NCBI RefSeq assembly: GCF_000378405.1
Contig: NZ_KB899636.1
Span: 1,645,405-1,709,404 of the forward strand
Direction of reading: 5' to 3'
DNA: 64,000 nt
From: Succinimonas amylolytica DSM 2873
Lineage (GTDB): Bacteria; Pseudomonadota; Gammaproteobacteria; Enterobacterales; Succinivibrionaceae
The notes beneath the pieces are model-generated. The model searched no databases and had not been told where the DNA came from. It saw only the letters and a list, made by a program, of their open reading frames with translations. Shown here piece after piece: positions 36,800 to 46,210 of the stretch. Within the stretch, counting starts at the first letter, position 1. Every line of letters starts with the position of its first letter. The position numbers and the translations under genes are program-made.

Positions 36800-37986
36800 A
36801 TGACGGAATTACTGACATACCGGAATTTTAAAGTCGGAGTTGAAGACTTTGAAAAGCTGATAACCCAAAATCCCTTAAAACAAACGACAGCAACATGGAA
36901 ATGGGCTTTGTTACCGGCTGCCTCCGGCATCGCCCATCAGAGCATCTTCACAGACATTAACAACTTTGACGAATTCGGCATTAATGATACTTCGTATTCC
37001 AAATTTATCGGGCTTACCAGGGACGAAACTATAAAGCTTCTCAGACAGAGCGGCATGGAAAACCGCCTTCCTGATGTTCTTGAATGGTATGACGGCTATA
37101 ACTTTGCAGGAAACAGCATGCTGTGCCCGTGGAGCGTTATAAAATTCATGTCCCGTGCTCTCCGTCCTGAAAACAATCCAGCCACATTCCTGCCGGAAAA
37201 CTACTGGGTAAATTCCAGCGGCAATAACATTATAGAAATCTGCTTGAGGCATCCCCGGGAGAAGGATGTCGAACGCTTTCAGAATCTTCTGGAAGGTAAA
37301 ACAGAAGAAATTGCCCTCCGGGAATTCACCTCCTATCCGGACATTACCTCAGATACTGATTTTGATACCTTCACCACTATGATGCTGCACACCGGTTATT
37401 TTACGGTGGCAAAGGATATGGTTCCCTCGGAACAATACCGAGTGGTGGTGAAAATTCCGAACAAGGAGGTTCTTGAGTGCTTTTCAGAGAAGAGGTGAAG
37501 ACACTGTTCAGCGAAAACAATCCGGAATGGGGCAGAAGGTCCCGGGATCTCCGCGAAAGTTTGTTTGACGGAAATGCCACGAGGGTATCAGCAATCATAA
37601 ACAAGATGCTGCAATCCTTTATCAGCGTGCGTGACACCGGAAAAGAAGACTTTTACCATGGCTTTATTACCGGGGTACTGGGCATAACCGCAGGATCGCC
37701 GAAGGAACTCAAATCCAATCGTGAAAGCGGAAACGGCTACTTTGATCTGGCAATTATGAATAACAGCATCAGCGCAGCCGTTATCATGGAATTCAAAATA
37801 AGCGGGAACTCAAAAGCTTCCGTCCGTAAAAAGGAATGCGCAGAGGCTCTGGATCAGATTGAAAGAAATAATTATGATCAGGAGTTTCAGGATGATTTCG
37901 ACAGTATACGGAAGTTTGGCATAGTATTCTTTAAAAAGACCTGTGCGGTGATGGAAAAGAGCCAGCTGGATCAAGCATCAGAATAA
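36800..37986 (+). pseudogene. Truncated, frameshifted AAA-ATPase/PD-(D/E)XK nuclease-like gene
   Basis: Two frames together read as the C-terminal two thirds of the common predicted AAA-ATPase family with a C-terminal PD-(D/E)XK domain. Frame 1 (36800-37498) contains HQSIFTDINNFDEFGI, DVLEWYDGYNFAG, and LENYWVNSSGNN-type text, ending VVVKIPNKEVLECF. Frame 2 (from about 37477) continues with REEVKTLFSENNPEW, FYHGFITGVLGITAG, GNGYFDLAI and AVIMEFKIS (Asp and Glu-x-Lys of the nuclease core). The frames would fuse if one T were restored in the T run at 37481-37484. The Walker A half is missing, so this is a dead gene or a fragment. Confidence 0.8.
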
Positions 37987-38345
37987 CGCATCCAGACTTG
38001 TTTTTCCTGTGAGACGGGGTTCTCTCAGATACTCCGGCTCGCAGCAATTCTCAAAAGGCATCCTGAATAATGCTGTTTTCCCGGCTATATCCATTAAACA
38101 GATCCCGAAAATCTGGTGGTAAGTACAATGGTACCTAAACCGAGGAGTTTTTATCAGATTGTATATCTGGGAAACTTACCCGAAGTCTGTACATTCCGGC
38201 TCTATCTTTGTATTTAAGCTTCATAAAAAAGCCCCCGTAAAGCCTGTTCAGCTTACGGGGGCATTGCATTAAGCTCTTTTTGCTATACAGCGCTTTTTAT
38301 CAGCCGGCCCCGGAACAGTTTGTGTGCCGGAGCCTTTTTCTGATA
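37987..38345. other. Intergenic stretch downstream of pyk
   Basis: Apart from the pyk terminator at 38224-38262, nothing is recognised in these 359 bases. Confidence 0.4.
38224..38262 (-). terminator. Rho-independent terminator of pyk
   Basis: GCCCCCGTAA (38231-38240) pairs perfectly with TTACGGGGGC (38253-38262) around twelve bases; on the minus strand six Ts follow. Confidence 0.93.
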
Positions 38346-39758
38346 TTACAGAACCTGTACAGAAGAGGTGTTGGTGGTTCCGGAAGCTACCTGAGCGCCG
38401 CATACAACTACAATGGCATCACCCTTGGCAGCAAGTCCGCTCTTTACAGCCTCTTCACGGGCAACGGAGATGAACTCGTCAAGAGAATGGACCTTCTCGT
38501 GAACAACAGGAGTTACACCGCGAACGATGCAGAGCTGACGGGCAGTCTTCATGTTAGGGGTAACAGCCAGGATGTTGCTGGTCGGGAAGTACTTGCGGAT
38601 GGAGCGGGCGGTACGACCCTGAACGGTGGATACCACGATGAGCGGGGACTTCAGGTTGCAGGCCATTTCTACGGCACCCTGACATACGGCTTCGGTGATC
38701 TCGTTGGTGTTATGATCATCGAGGTAGCGCGGAGTTACAACCGGATCGGTACGCTCGCAGATGGAAGCCATGGTGCGAACAGCCTCGCGAGGATATTTGC
38801 CCTTGGCAGACTCGCCGGAAAGCATTACAGCATCGGTACCGTCGAGAATTGCGTTGGCAACGTCGCCTGCTTCGGCACGGGTCGGACGCGGATTCTTCTG
38901 CATGGAGTCAAGCATCTGGGTAGCGGTAACAACGATCTTGCCTACCTCGTTGCAGCGACGGATGATGCGCTTCTGAGCAAAAATAACTTCCTGAGGCGGA
39001 ATTTCTACACCCATGTCGCCGCGGGCAACCATGATGCCGTCGGAAGCAGCAAGAATGTCTTCAAAGTTATCAAGACCTTCCTGGTTTTCGATCTTGGAAA
39101 TGATCTTGATGTCCTGGCCGCCATGAGTGTCAAGGAAGTTACGAACGTCTTCAACGTCCTTCTTCTTGCGGACGAAGGAAACAGCGATAAAGTCAACACC
39201 AACCTGAGCACCGAACTCCAGGTCTCCCTTGTCCTTTGCGGAAAGGGCAGGAAGGTTGGTGATTACGCCAGGAAGGTTAACACCCTTTTTGTTGCCAAGC
39301 TTGGTGGTGTTCAGAACTTCGCATTCTGCAGCAGTTTCGTCGGCGTTCTTGGAAAGAACCTTGAGTCCGATAAGACCGTCATCGATGAGGATGATCTTGC
39401 CTACTTCGATGTCGTGAATGAGTCCCGGATAGGAAACTGCGCAGCTCTCGTTGGTGGTAGGCTTGGACATGTCGGTGTGAACGGTAAATTTCTGTCCCTT
39501 TACCAGTTCAACCTCACCGTCGTTGGGAACTTCGCCGGTGCGGATTTCAGGACCTTTGGTATCAAGAATGATGGCGTAGATTTTGCCGGTATCCTGCATA
39601 ATTGCATTAATGGTCTTAATGCGGGCGCCCTGTTCCTCATGATCACCGTGAGAGAAGTTGAGACGCATAACGTTCATGCCAGAATCAAGAAGATCCTGAA
39701 GGACTTCGCGGGGCTCGGACTTCGGTCCGATTGTACATACCATCTTAGTTTTCTTCAT
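38346..39758 (-). CDS. pykF: Pyruvate kinase
   Basis: 470 residues, the length of the fructose-1,6-bisphosphate-activated PykF type. Converts phosphoenolpyruvate and ADP to pyruvate and ATP. Visible: [22 protein letters not shown] (active-site Arg and Ser), [13 protein letters not shown], the catalytic [11 protein letters not shown] near 220 (Lys), [12 protein letters not shown] (Glu/Asp metal region), TATQMLDSM and [18 protein letters not shown]. The effector-site region lies in the C-terminal 120 residues. Highly biased codon use fits strong expression. Single-gene unit with a strong terminator. Confidence 0.96.
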   Translation of the reverse strand: MKKTKMVCTIGPKSEPREVLQDLLDSGMNVMRLNFSHGDHEEQGARIKTINAIMQDTGKIYAIILDTKGPEIRTGEVPNDGEVELVKGQKFTVHTDMSKPTTNESCAVSYPGLIHDIEVGKIILIDDGLIGLKVLSKNADETAAECEVLNTTKLGNKKGVNLPGVITNLPALSAKDKGDLEFGAQVGVDFIAVSFVRKKKDVEDVRNFLDTHGGQDIKIISKIENQEGLDNFEDILAASDGIMVARGDMGVEIPPQEVIFAQKRIIRRCNEVGKIVVTATQMLDSMQKNPRPTRAEAGDVANAILDGTDAVMLSGESAKGKYPREAVRTMASICERTDPVVTPRYLDDHNTNEITEAVCQGAVEMACNLKSPLIVVSTVQGRTARSIRKYFPTSNILAVTPNMKTARQLCIVRGVTPVVHEKVHSLDEFISVAREEAVKSGLAAKGDAIVVVCGAQVASGTTNTSSVQVL

Positions 39759-39981
39759 ACATATTCCTTAAGAAATAAGCCTATCGTCTGAAATGCCGGA
39801 TACCCCGGCAAATTTGACGCGCATTTTACCTTGAAAATGTGATTAATTCAAAAGTTTAGTAAAATGTTCGGGCAAAATTTTTTCAGAAAATACATTAAGG
39901 GTGTAACAGAGTCCCGCGGCGGGTGAGCAGTTTTCCGAAATATGAAGCATCCGGCATTTCTGTTTTTAAGGAGTTTTACTG

Positions 39982-41949
39982 ATGGCGGTTCCGAACAGCG
40001 AGTTGCTTAACCGGCTTCTGGATACCATTACCAGAGCGGGGGATGATGATAATGACCGGGAAACGTCCGGGAACGGCGCAGCTCCGGGGGGTGTCGCAGG
40101 GGAAATGCCCGGTCATGGCAACGACATTTCCGGGCAGACTCTGACCGCTCTTCTGACCGATATTAAGGCCGAGCTTCAGGGAATCAACCGCAATCTGGCG
40201 GTTCTGGTATCCTGCGTTCAGGGCAATTCCCGGAACCAGTCCCGCCGTTCCGCTCTGAAGCCGGGGGCGCAGTTTCCGTTTTTCATGGTGCCCGGGGTCA
40301 GGGAGGAGCTGGCGTCGGTGGTTATCCCTCCTGAGCTTGAGCCGGTGCGGAGCTTTCTTAACGATCATGATCTTTATATAGTATCCGCCGGACTCCGGAG
40401 AACCGCCTCTGCCATACCTCCGGACCGTCTTAGGGATCTGGCCGGCTTTATCGGTGAGAATTACGGGGTTCTTGCCCCGGTTCTCCGGGAGATCCGGAGA
40501 ACCTACAGCGCCGACAGGTATGATTTCAGATTCCGTGTCAGAACGGATCCTGATTCCCGGGAGGTTCTTATCCGCCTCAGGCGGGATCTTCGCGATCTCG
40601 GCTTTGCCGACAGTGCGGGGGAGACTGCCGGGGAATCTGCCGCAGCTTCGGGGCGGGACGTTCTCCTGGATCTTTCCTCCCGTCTTACCGAGGAGCCGGC
40701 GGGACGCTACTTTCTGACCGGAGGCTGGCTGGAGGTTCTGGCCCGCAAGCTTTCAGAGGAAACCATCGGGGAGCTTTTTGAGGAGTCTCCGGAGATCCGG
40801 CTTTATCTGGCGGCCAACCTTGCGGTAAGGTCCGGGGACGAAGAGGACTTTGAAATGGACCTCTTTTTCCTTCTGAACGGTCTTCCTTTCTGGATTGAAT
40901 GCAAAACCGGCGTCCGGGAAGGCTGGCAGGAGGATCTCGGGCGCTACCGGGAACTTGCGGAGCGTTATCCGGTACTGGGACGCAATGCTTTTCTGCTGGC
41001 TGCGGATATTGAGCCGGAACAGATTCTGCCTCTGTCCCGGGAATCAGGGATCCGGATTGTGGATATTCCTTCCTTCAAGAGAGTGCTCCGGGATTCCGTG
41101 CTTTCCGATATTGCCTCCGGGGATATGGCCGGAAATCCTCAGGCACACCTCCGGAAATGCGGACAGGAGCCGGTCCGGAAGGAAGCCACCCCGGCGTTTT
41201 ATGCAACGGACCCGGGATTTCTGAGACTCCGGGAATTCCTGTCGCGGAAAGGAATTTCCGCTGAGGATCACAATACCATACCGGCAGAGGTTAATGGCAG
41301 CTTCAATGAATTTGCCGGGTTTTTCTGGCAGAACCGTTCCCGCCTGGATCACTTTGACTGTGATCTGCGCACCGCTCTGAACGGCGGGGATCTGGAGATT
41401 CCTTCCGGAGAAATTCCGGATCGCCATTCTCTAAATTTTCAGTTTGTCCTCTGGCTTAAGGATCTGGGCTTTATTTCCGGATACGAGCATGACAAAAAGA
41501 AAAAGGCTCTGGTGCTTAAGGATGTTAAAAGCGCTTTCTACGCTGACTGCGTCAGTATTTACCTCTGGCCGGCATATCTTGCCTGGAAGCTTGAGACCAG
41601 ACTGTGCGGCAGGGATTCGGGGCGGGAAAGGCCTGTAATCCTGCGGCGTCCGGCATTTCAGGGGCCATCCGGAACTGCCGCCGAAGCGGATCTGGCGGTG
41701 GAAAACGGGGCTTCCTGGATATTTGTAGTTGCCGCTTCCCCTGACGAATCAGAGGAGGAACTCCGGGAAAGGCTTAAGGCGCTTTTGGATACGGGAATTT
41801 CTGCGGAATTCATCCTTGTTGCGGTGCCGGCTCCTTCTGCCGGCATGAAGGCCAGATTTCGTTCCGGATACGGAGTAGTTCCAGGGTCTCCCGAGGAAAC
41901 TGTCCGGGCTGTTCTGACCTCCCTTGCGGAGCGGAATACCGGGAACTGA
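39982..41949 (+). CDS. Unrecognised protein with two PD-(D/E)XK-like modules
   Basis: 655 residues, starting with AAGGAG eleven bases before the ATG. Residues 1-90 are low in complexity with a short helix (LTALLTDIKAELQGINRNLAVL). Near 293-315, DFEMDLFFLLNGLPFWIECK has the D...E-x-K core of a restriction-like nuclease, as in DUF1887/Card1-type proteins. Near 567-585, AAEADLAVENGASWIFVVAA repeats the pattern without the E-x-K, so a second module appears degenerate. The middle (ENYGVLAPVLREIRRTY, FRFRV) is helical. No membrane segment. Its function is unknown; a nucleic-acid role is plausible. Not linked to the CRISPR genes. Confidence 0.6.
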   Translation: MAVPNSELLNRLLDTITRAGDDDNDRETSGNGAAPGGVAGEMPGHGNDISGQTLTALLTDIKAELQGINRNLAVLVSCVQGNSRNQSRRSALKPGAQFPFFMVPGVREELASVVIPPELEPVRSFLNDHDLYIVSAGLRRTASAIPPDRLRDLAGFIGENYGVLAPVLREIRRTYSADRYDFRFRVRTDPDSREVLIRLRRDLRDLGFADSAGETAGESAAASGRDVLLDLSSRLTEEPAGRYFLTGGWLEVLARKLSEETIGELFEESPEIRLYLAANLAVRSGDEEDFEMDLFFLLNGLPFWIECKTGVREGWQEDLGRYRELAERYPVLGRNAFLLAADIEPEQILPLSRESGIRIVDIPSFKRVLRDSVLSDIASGDMAGNPQAHLRKCGQEPVRKEATPAFYATDPGFLRLREFLSRKGISAEDHNTIPAEVNGSFNEFAGFFWQNRSRLDHFDCDLRTALNGGDLEIPSGEIPDRHSLNFQFVLWLKDLGFISGYEHDKKKKALVLKDVKSAFYADCVSIYLWPAYLAWKLETRLCGRDSGRERPVILRRPAFQGPSGTAAEADLAVENGASWIFVVAASPDESEEELRERLKALLDTGISAEFILVAVPAPSAGMKARFRSGYGVVPGSPEETVRAVLTSLAERNTGN

Positions 41950-41994
41950 AATGCTCCGGGGCGCCCCCGGATTCCGGAAATTCTGTCATCCTCA

Positions 41995-42029
41995 ATAAAA
42001 GAGTCCCGGGAGCAGTACTCCCGGGACTC
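41995..42029 (-). terminator. Rho-independent terminator of metE
   Basis: GAGTCCCGGGAG (42001-42012) pairs perfectly with CTCCCGGGACTC (42018-42029) around five bases. On the minus strand TTTT follows. It may also help stop the convergent gene ending at 41949. Confidence 0.9.
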
Positions 42030-42065
42030 GTGTCTTCAGAACCGGTTCAGCCGGTTATATCCGGA

Positions 42066-44357
42066 TCAGGCCTGTTCCCCGCGGATTTTCCGGGTGGCGG
42101 TCAGCATGTTTTCCAGACACGGCCAGACTTCGGCATTGCCGCGGGTCTTAAGACCGCAGTCCGGATTGATCCACACCTGTTCCCGGGGCAGAATGTCCAG
42201 AATCTTTCTGATGGTGGCGGTGAACTCCTCCACAGAGGGGATTCTCGGAGAGTGAATGTCATAAACCCCCGGACCGGTTCTGGTTTCAAAGCCGGCGTCG
42301 CGGAGCTGTTTCAGCAGAGTCAGGCTGGAACGGGAGGCCTCAAAGGAGATGACGTCGGCATCCATGTCATCAATGCTCTTCAGAATGTCACCGAATTCGC
42401 TGTAGCACATGTGAGTGTGGATCTGTGTTTCCGGCTTCACTCCGGAAGCAGTCAGTCTGAAGGCCTGCACTGCCAGAGAGAGGTATTCCTGCTGATCCGC
42501 GCGGCGGAGCGGCAGCTTTTCGCGGAGAGCGGCCTCATCGATCTGGATAATGCGGATTCCGGCCTTTTCAAGATCCAGAACCTCATCGCGAATTGCCAGG
42601 GCGAGCTCCATGACGGATTCCCGGGCCGGAATATCTTCACTGGGGAAGGACCAGTTCAGGATGGTAATCGGGCCGGTGAGCATGCCCTTAACCGGCTTTG
42701 CGGTAAGACTCTGGGCATAGCCTGCAATATCCACGGTAAGCGGGGCGGTTCTTCTGATGGTGCTCCAGATTACCGGCGGCTTAACGCAGCGCGTGCCGTA
42801 GGACTGTACCCAGCCGTTGTCGGTGAAGATATAGCCGTCCAGCTTTCTTCCGAAAAATTCCACCATGTCGTTTCTTTCGAATTCACCGTGAACCAGAACG
42901 TCAAGTCCGACCTTTTCCTGTTCTTTTATGCAGGCGGCAATATGCTTTCTGATTTCAGCATCATAGTCGGCTCTGGAAATGGCACCGGAACGGAGGTTCT
43001 TGCGGAGAGCGCGAATCTCGGCAGTCTGGGGGAAGGATCCGATAGTGGTGGTGGGAAGTGCCGGGAAGCCGAAGGCCTGATCCTGGATTTTGAGACGCTC
43101 GCTGCGGACAGGCTGTCTTTCAAAATCGGAAGCCTGAAGATTCTTCACGCGGTTTTCGGTAGCGGTATCGGCGGCAGTTCTGGGGGTTTTAAAGAGCTCC
43201 TGGTTCTTTTCCAGAACATCCGGACTGGAGGTGCCGTTCAGAATGTCCCGGAGATCCCGGAGTTCGCCGATCTTTTCCTCGGCAAAGGCCAGGTATTTCA
43301 GCTTTTCCTCCGGAAGGGATTTTTCATTGCGGAGGGTTACCGGCACATGCAGGAGAGAGGAGGAGGTGGTTATTACAATGGCTGCGTCCGGATGCTTTTC
43401 CTGAACCCGGCGAACCGTCTCCAGTGATTTTTCATAGTTGTTACGCCAGATGTTAATGCCGCTGACCACACCGAGTCCCAGTTCGAAGCCGGGTTTGAAA
43501 CTTACGCTGTCGAGGAGACGGAGATTTTCCTTTCCTTCCACGAGATCCAGGGTAAGTCCGGAATATCCCAGTTCCGGAATGGCACTTATGATGTTTCGGA
43601 GATCTCCGAAGCAGGTTGCAAGATAAACCCGGAGCGGTACTGCAGAGATGAGATTTTTGTGGATACGCCGGAACAGTTCGCAGTCTTCTTCGGAAAGATC
43701 CTTTGCGAGATAGGGTTCCAGGAGAGAAATTTCCGCGATGCCGGTTTCTTTTGCGAGGACGAGAATGAGCTCCTTATAGAGAGCGGTTACAGTCTCCTCC
43801 AGCTCGGAAGCGCTTTTTGATCCGGTGATTCTGGTGAGCTTCACGAAGGTGAACGGTCCTGGCAGTACCGGACGTGTCTGAATTCCGGCCTCCTGGGCTT
43901 CTTTCAGAGCGGAGATCAGAAAACCGGCATTGATTTTCGGGGCTACGGCGTCATCGTATTCCGGTACCAGATAGTGGTAGTTGGTGTTGAACCATTTTTT
44001 CATGGAAAGCGCCACGGCGTTCCGGCCGTTCTTCTGATAGCCGCGGGCCATGGCGAAATAGAGTTTCAGTCCCTGAAGACCCAGATTCTGAAAGCGTTCC
44101 GGAATAAAGCCCAGCGCCTGAATGATGTCCAGAATGCTGTCATAGAGTGAGAAGTCCAGGGAGGGAATGCTGTCCAGGCCGGAATTTTTCAGAAATTCCA
44201 GATTGCTTTTTCTGAGAGCGTGAACCTTCTGATAGAATTCATTTTCTGCTATTTCCTCTCTGAAGAAGGCTTCGGAAAGAAATTTGAGTTCGCGGGCGGC
44301 ACCGATGCGGGGGTAGCCGATGATTCCGGTTTTTACGGGGCTGTTTGCCTGTGTCAT
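42066..44357 (-). CDS. metE: Cobalamin-independent methionine synthase MetE
   Basis: 763 residues from ATG 44357, with AAGGAGA nine bases upstream; the frame is open to 44507. It transfers methyl from 5-methyltetrahydropteroyltri-glutamate to homocysteine. N-terminal TGIIGYPRIGAARELKF and the C-terminal catalytic domain are present: FPALPTTTIGSFPQTAEIR near 430, VLVHGEFERNDMVEFFG near 480, and zinc ligands in HTHMCYSEF near 640 and NPDCGLKTR near 725. No metR or B12 riboswitch is seen beside it. Confidence 0.96.
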   Translation of the reverse strand: MTQANSPVKTGIIGYPRIGAARELKFLSEAFFREEIAENEFYQKVHALRKSNLEFLKNSGLDSIPSLDFSLYDSILDIIQALGFIPERFQNLGLQGLKLYFAMARGYQKNGRNAVALSMKKWFNTNYHYLVPEYDDAVAPKINAGFLISALKEAQEAGIQTRPVLPGPFTFVKLTRITGSKSASELEETVTALYKELILVLAKETGIAEISLLEPYLAKDLSEEDCELFRRIHKNLISAVPLRVYLATCFGDLRNIISAIPELGYSGLTLDLVEGKENLRLLDSVSFKPGFELGLGVVSGINIWRNNYEKSLETVRRVQEKHPDAAIVITTSSSLLHVPVTLRNEKSLPEEKLKYLAFAEEKIGELRDLRDILNGTSSPDVLEKNQELFKTPRTAADTATENRVKNLQASDFERQPVRSERLKIQDQAFGFPALPTTTIGSFPQTAEIRALRKNLRSGAISRADYDAEIRKHIAACIKEQEKVGLDVLVHGEFERNDMVEFFGRKLDGYIFTDNGWVQSYGTRCVKPPVIWSTIRRTAPLTVDIAGYAQSLTAKPVKGMLTGPITILNWSFPSEDIPARESVMELALAIRDEVLDLEKAGIRIIQIDEAALREKLPLRRADQQEYLSLAVQAFRLTASGVKPETQIHTHMCYSEFGDILKSIDDMDADVISFEASRSSLTLLKQLRDAGFETRTGPGVYDIHSPRIPSVEEFTATIRKILDILPREQVWINPDCGLKTRGNAEVWPCLENMLTATRKIRGEQA

Positions 44358-44875
44358 AGCGGTTTTGTCTCCTTGTTGAAATTGCAGGACGCTGTTCCTG
44401 CTCCTGGGTTTTATCTGAAAATGACGGAAAGTCTGAAAAGCCGGGAAGCTTATTCCAGCCTTCTGTCTGGTTAATAAAATGTTAGCCGCATGTTTTGATA
44501 TAGGCAATTTGAATATATTTACAGCTACCGATAAAAATATTTTATAACCAAAATGATGAGGAAAAAATAATCAGCCGAAGACCGGGAGCGGGACCGTGCC
44601 AGCCCGGCTGTAGACGGTTTCTGATACGGGGAGAAGTGCTCCTCTCTCCTGGCTCTGTGACCTGAAACGCTAAAAATCGCCGGACAATTTTGTATAATCC
44701 CGGAAATGATACTTCTTGGCGGGCGGCTGGGAGCGCGGACTTTTCCGGGAGTTTGTTCCGGAGCGGTTCCTATGCCGTCTGCCGTTCCCTGTTTGCAGTA
44801 CGGACAAGACTTTCCTTGAAAATTAACGGTATTTCCTCCAGACTGATTACTCTGAAAACCAAGATCGGCGCCTAT
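44358..44875. other. Upstream region between metE and the Sel1-J gene
   Basis: Divergent promoter region. TATAAT at 44693-44698 on the plus strand is a good -10 box without a clear -35. The plus frame stays open from a TTG at 44690 into the next gene. No MetJ-like box was recognised. Confidence 0.35.
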
Positions 44876-45784
44876 ATGACTCTGGGAGCCGTGGGCACCA
44901 CCGGCATGTTTCAGAGCGCCGAGGCCTTGCAGGCGGCCGGGCTTGCTACGGCGGTGGTGTCTCTGTGGTTTTTGTCCAAGGAATGCCTCACCTCTTTTCG
45001 CAGGAAGCGTGAGGAGGGCGGTCCCGCCTCGGAGGAGTCCGAGAAGGAGCTTTTGGAGAAGGCCCTTGTTCTCCGCAGGCAGGGCGAGCATCACTATGAC
45101 ATGGGGCGGAAATTTCAGAACGGCATCGGGATAAACTCGGATTACAGCCGGGCATTTCAGCATTTCTATGAGGGGGCCAAGCTGGGAAACCGGGAATGTG
45201 CTGCCGAACTGGGTACCTTTTACGAATACGGCAAGGGGGTGCCCCGCAACGAATTTCTGGCGCAGTACTGGTACGAGGAGGGGGCCTACGGCGGATCCGG
45301 CATGGCCTGCTACTATCTGGCCAGATGGTATCTTGCACAGGAGCGGAAGACCCCGGAAATCCGGAGAAGGGCGGTGTATTTTCTTGATGAAGCCTGTTTT
45401 AACGGGAATGTCAAGGCTCAGGAGCTGCGCGGTATTCTGATTCAGAAGAACACCTTCACGGATTCGGCCACCGAGGAGCAGCTGGGATCAGCCACCCGGG
45501 AGAGCATGTATGACTATGCCATTCACCCGGGGCTCAGAAGATATATTTTCCGGGGCGGTACCAGCAAGCCGTCGGAAATCCGGGCGGCCTACAGGATTCT
45601 GGGCTTTCCCGGAGGGGATGACGGTGAATTTCTGGATCTGTCTCCCCGGAGGATCCGGCGTGCCTATCATGACAGAGTTAGAAAATACCATCCCGACGCT
45701 GCCGGTACCTGTTCGGACAGAGACCGGGAGAAGCTCGAGGTTCTGAAAAGAGCCTGCGAGCTTCTGCTCAAGCTCAATTCCTGA
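44876..45784 (+). CDS. Membrane-anchored Sel1-repeat protein with a C-terminal J domain
   Basis: About 302 residues from the first ATG; the frame is open to a TTG at 44690 and the start is uncertain because no site has a clear ribosome site. One membrane segment (LAAGLATAVVSLWFL-like, residues about 20-38) is followed by a basic stretch. Next come Sel1 units (GRKFQNGIGINSDYSRAFQHF, AAELGTFYEYGKGVPRN, ACYYLARWYL). The C-terminus is a DnaJ-type J domain with RRIRRAYHDRVRKYHPDAAG, containing the HPD tripeptide. It probably recruits DnaK to the membrane face. No dnaK lies nearby. Confidence 0.78.
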   Translation: MTLGAVGTTGMFQSAEALQAAGLATAVVSLWFLSKECLTSFRRKREEGGPASEESEKELLEKALVLRRQGEHHYDMGRKFQNGIGINSDYSRAFQHFYEGAKLGNRECAAELGTFYEYGKGVPRNEFLAQYWYEEGAYGGSGMACYYLARWYLAQERKTPEIRRRAVYFLDEACFNGNVKAQELRGILIQKNTFTDSATEEQLGSATRESMYDYAIHPGLRRYIFRGGTSKPSEIRAAYRILGFPGGDDGEFLDLSPRRIRRAYHDRVRKYHPDAAGTCSDRDREKLEVLKRACELLLKLNS

Positions 45785-46210
45785 TGTCTGCTGCGGTCTT
45801 CACGTAACTTTTTCTGAACAGTTTCCGTGCGTTACGTTCCTGTTCTTTTTTTCTTTCCCATTCCCATATCTTATCTTTTCTTCCCGGCCGCACCTCCTGC
45901 CGTGGCTCTGCATGCCTCTTCCGCCCCGTCAGAAGAGATTCTGTCCTGATTAGGAAACGCGCCTCCGGTAATATTAGCGAGACTGTTTACATCTCGGCGC
46001 GGGGGTTATATAATGCCGCAGTTTTCAGGATGTCCATGGTGTTTTCTGGACATATAGATTTGGTTCCATGCCCCAAAGATGGCCGTCTTTACTGACAGTG
46101 CCGTCCTTCAGGACATGGGTAAAGCAGATACACAGAGAGATATTATTGTTTCCTTCATCGTGCTGAAGGCTGTTCATGCTTGCTGTGTTTCCGTTTGTTG
46201 AGGTATAAGA
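45785..46210. other. Intergenic stretch upstream of tig with small hairpins
   Basis: The tig promoter lies at 45986-46014. The roughly 190-base leader that follows contains short self-complementary parts (GTCCA/TGGAC near 46031, GTCCT/AGGAC near 46103), so it may be structured. Nothing else is recognised. Confidence 0.4.
45986..46014 (+). promoter_or_regulatory. Sigma70 promoter of tig
   Basis: TTTACA (45986-45991) and TATAAT (46009-46014) are exactly 17 bases apart. Transcription would start near 46021. Confidence 0.8.

Noticed and set aside
38280..39791. 503-codon plus-strand ORF opposite pyk
   Set aside because: Mirror of a highly biased conserved gene; pyruvate kinase on the minus strand has all its motifs.
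39982..41949. CRISPR ancillary nuclease (Card1/Can2) assignment
   Set aside because: The only CRISPR system here is type I-F, which makes no cyclic oligoadenylate, and no CARF domain could be read.
42030..43427. 465-codon plus-strand ORF opposite metE
   Set aside because: Antisense to a full MetE with all zinc ligands and a terminator.
44525..45163. 212-codon minus-strand ORF over the metE/Sel1-J boundary
   Set aside because: Pro/Arg/Gly-rich, no domain or ribosome site, overlaps the Sel1-J gene.
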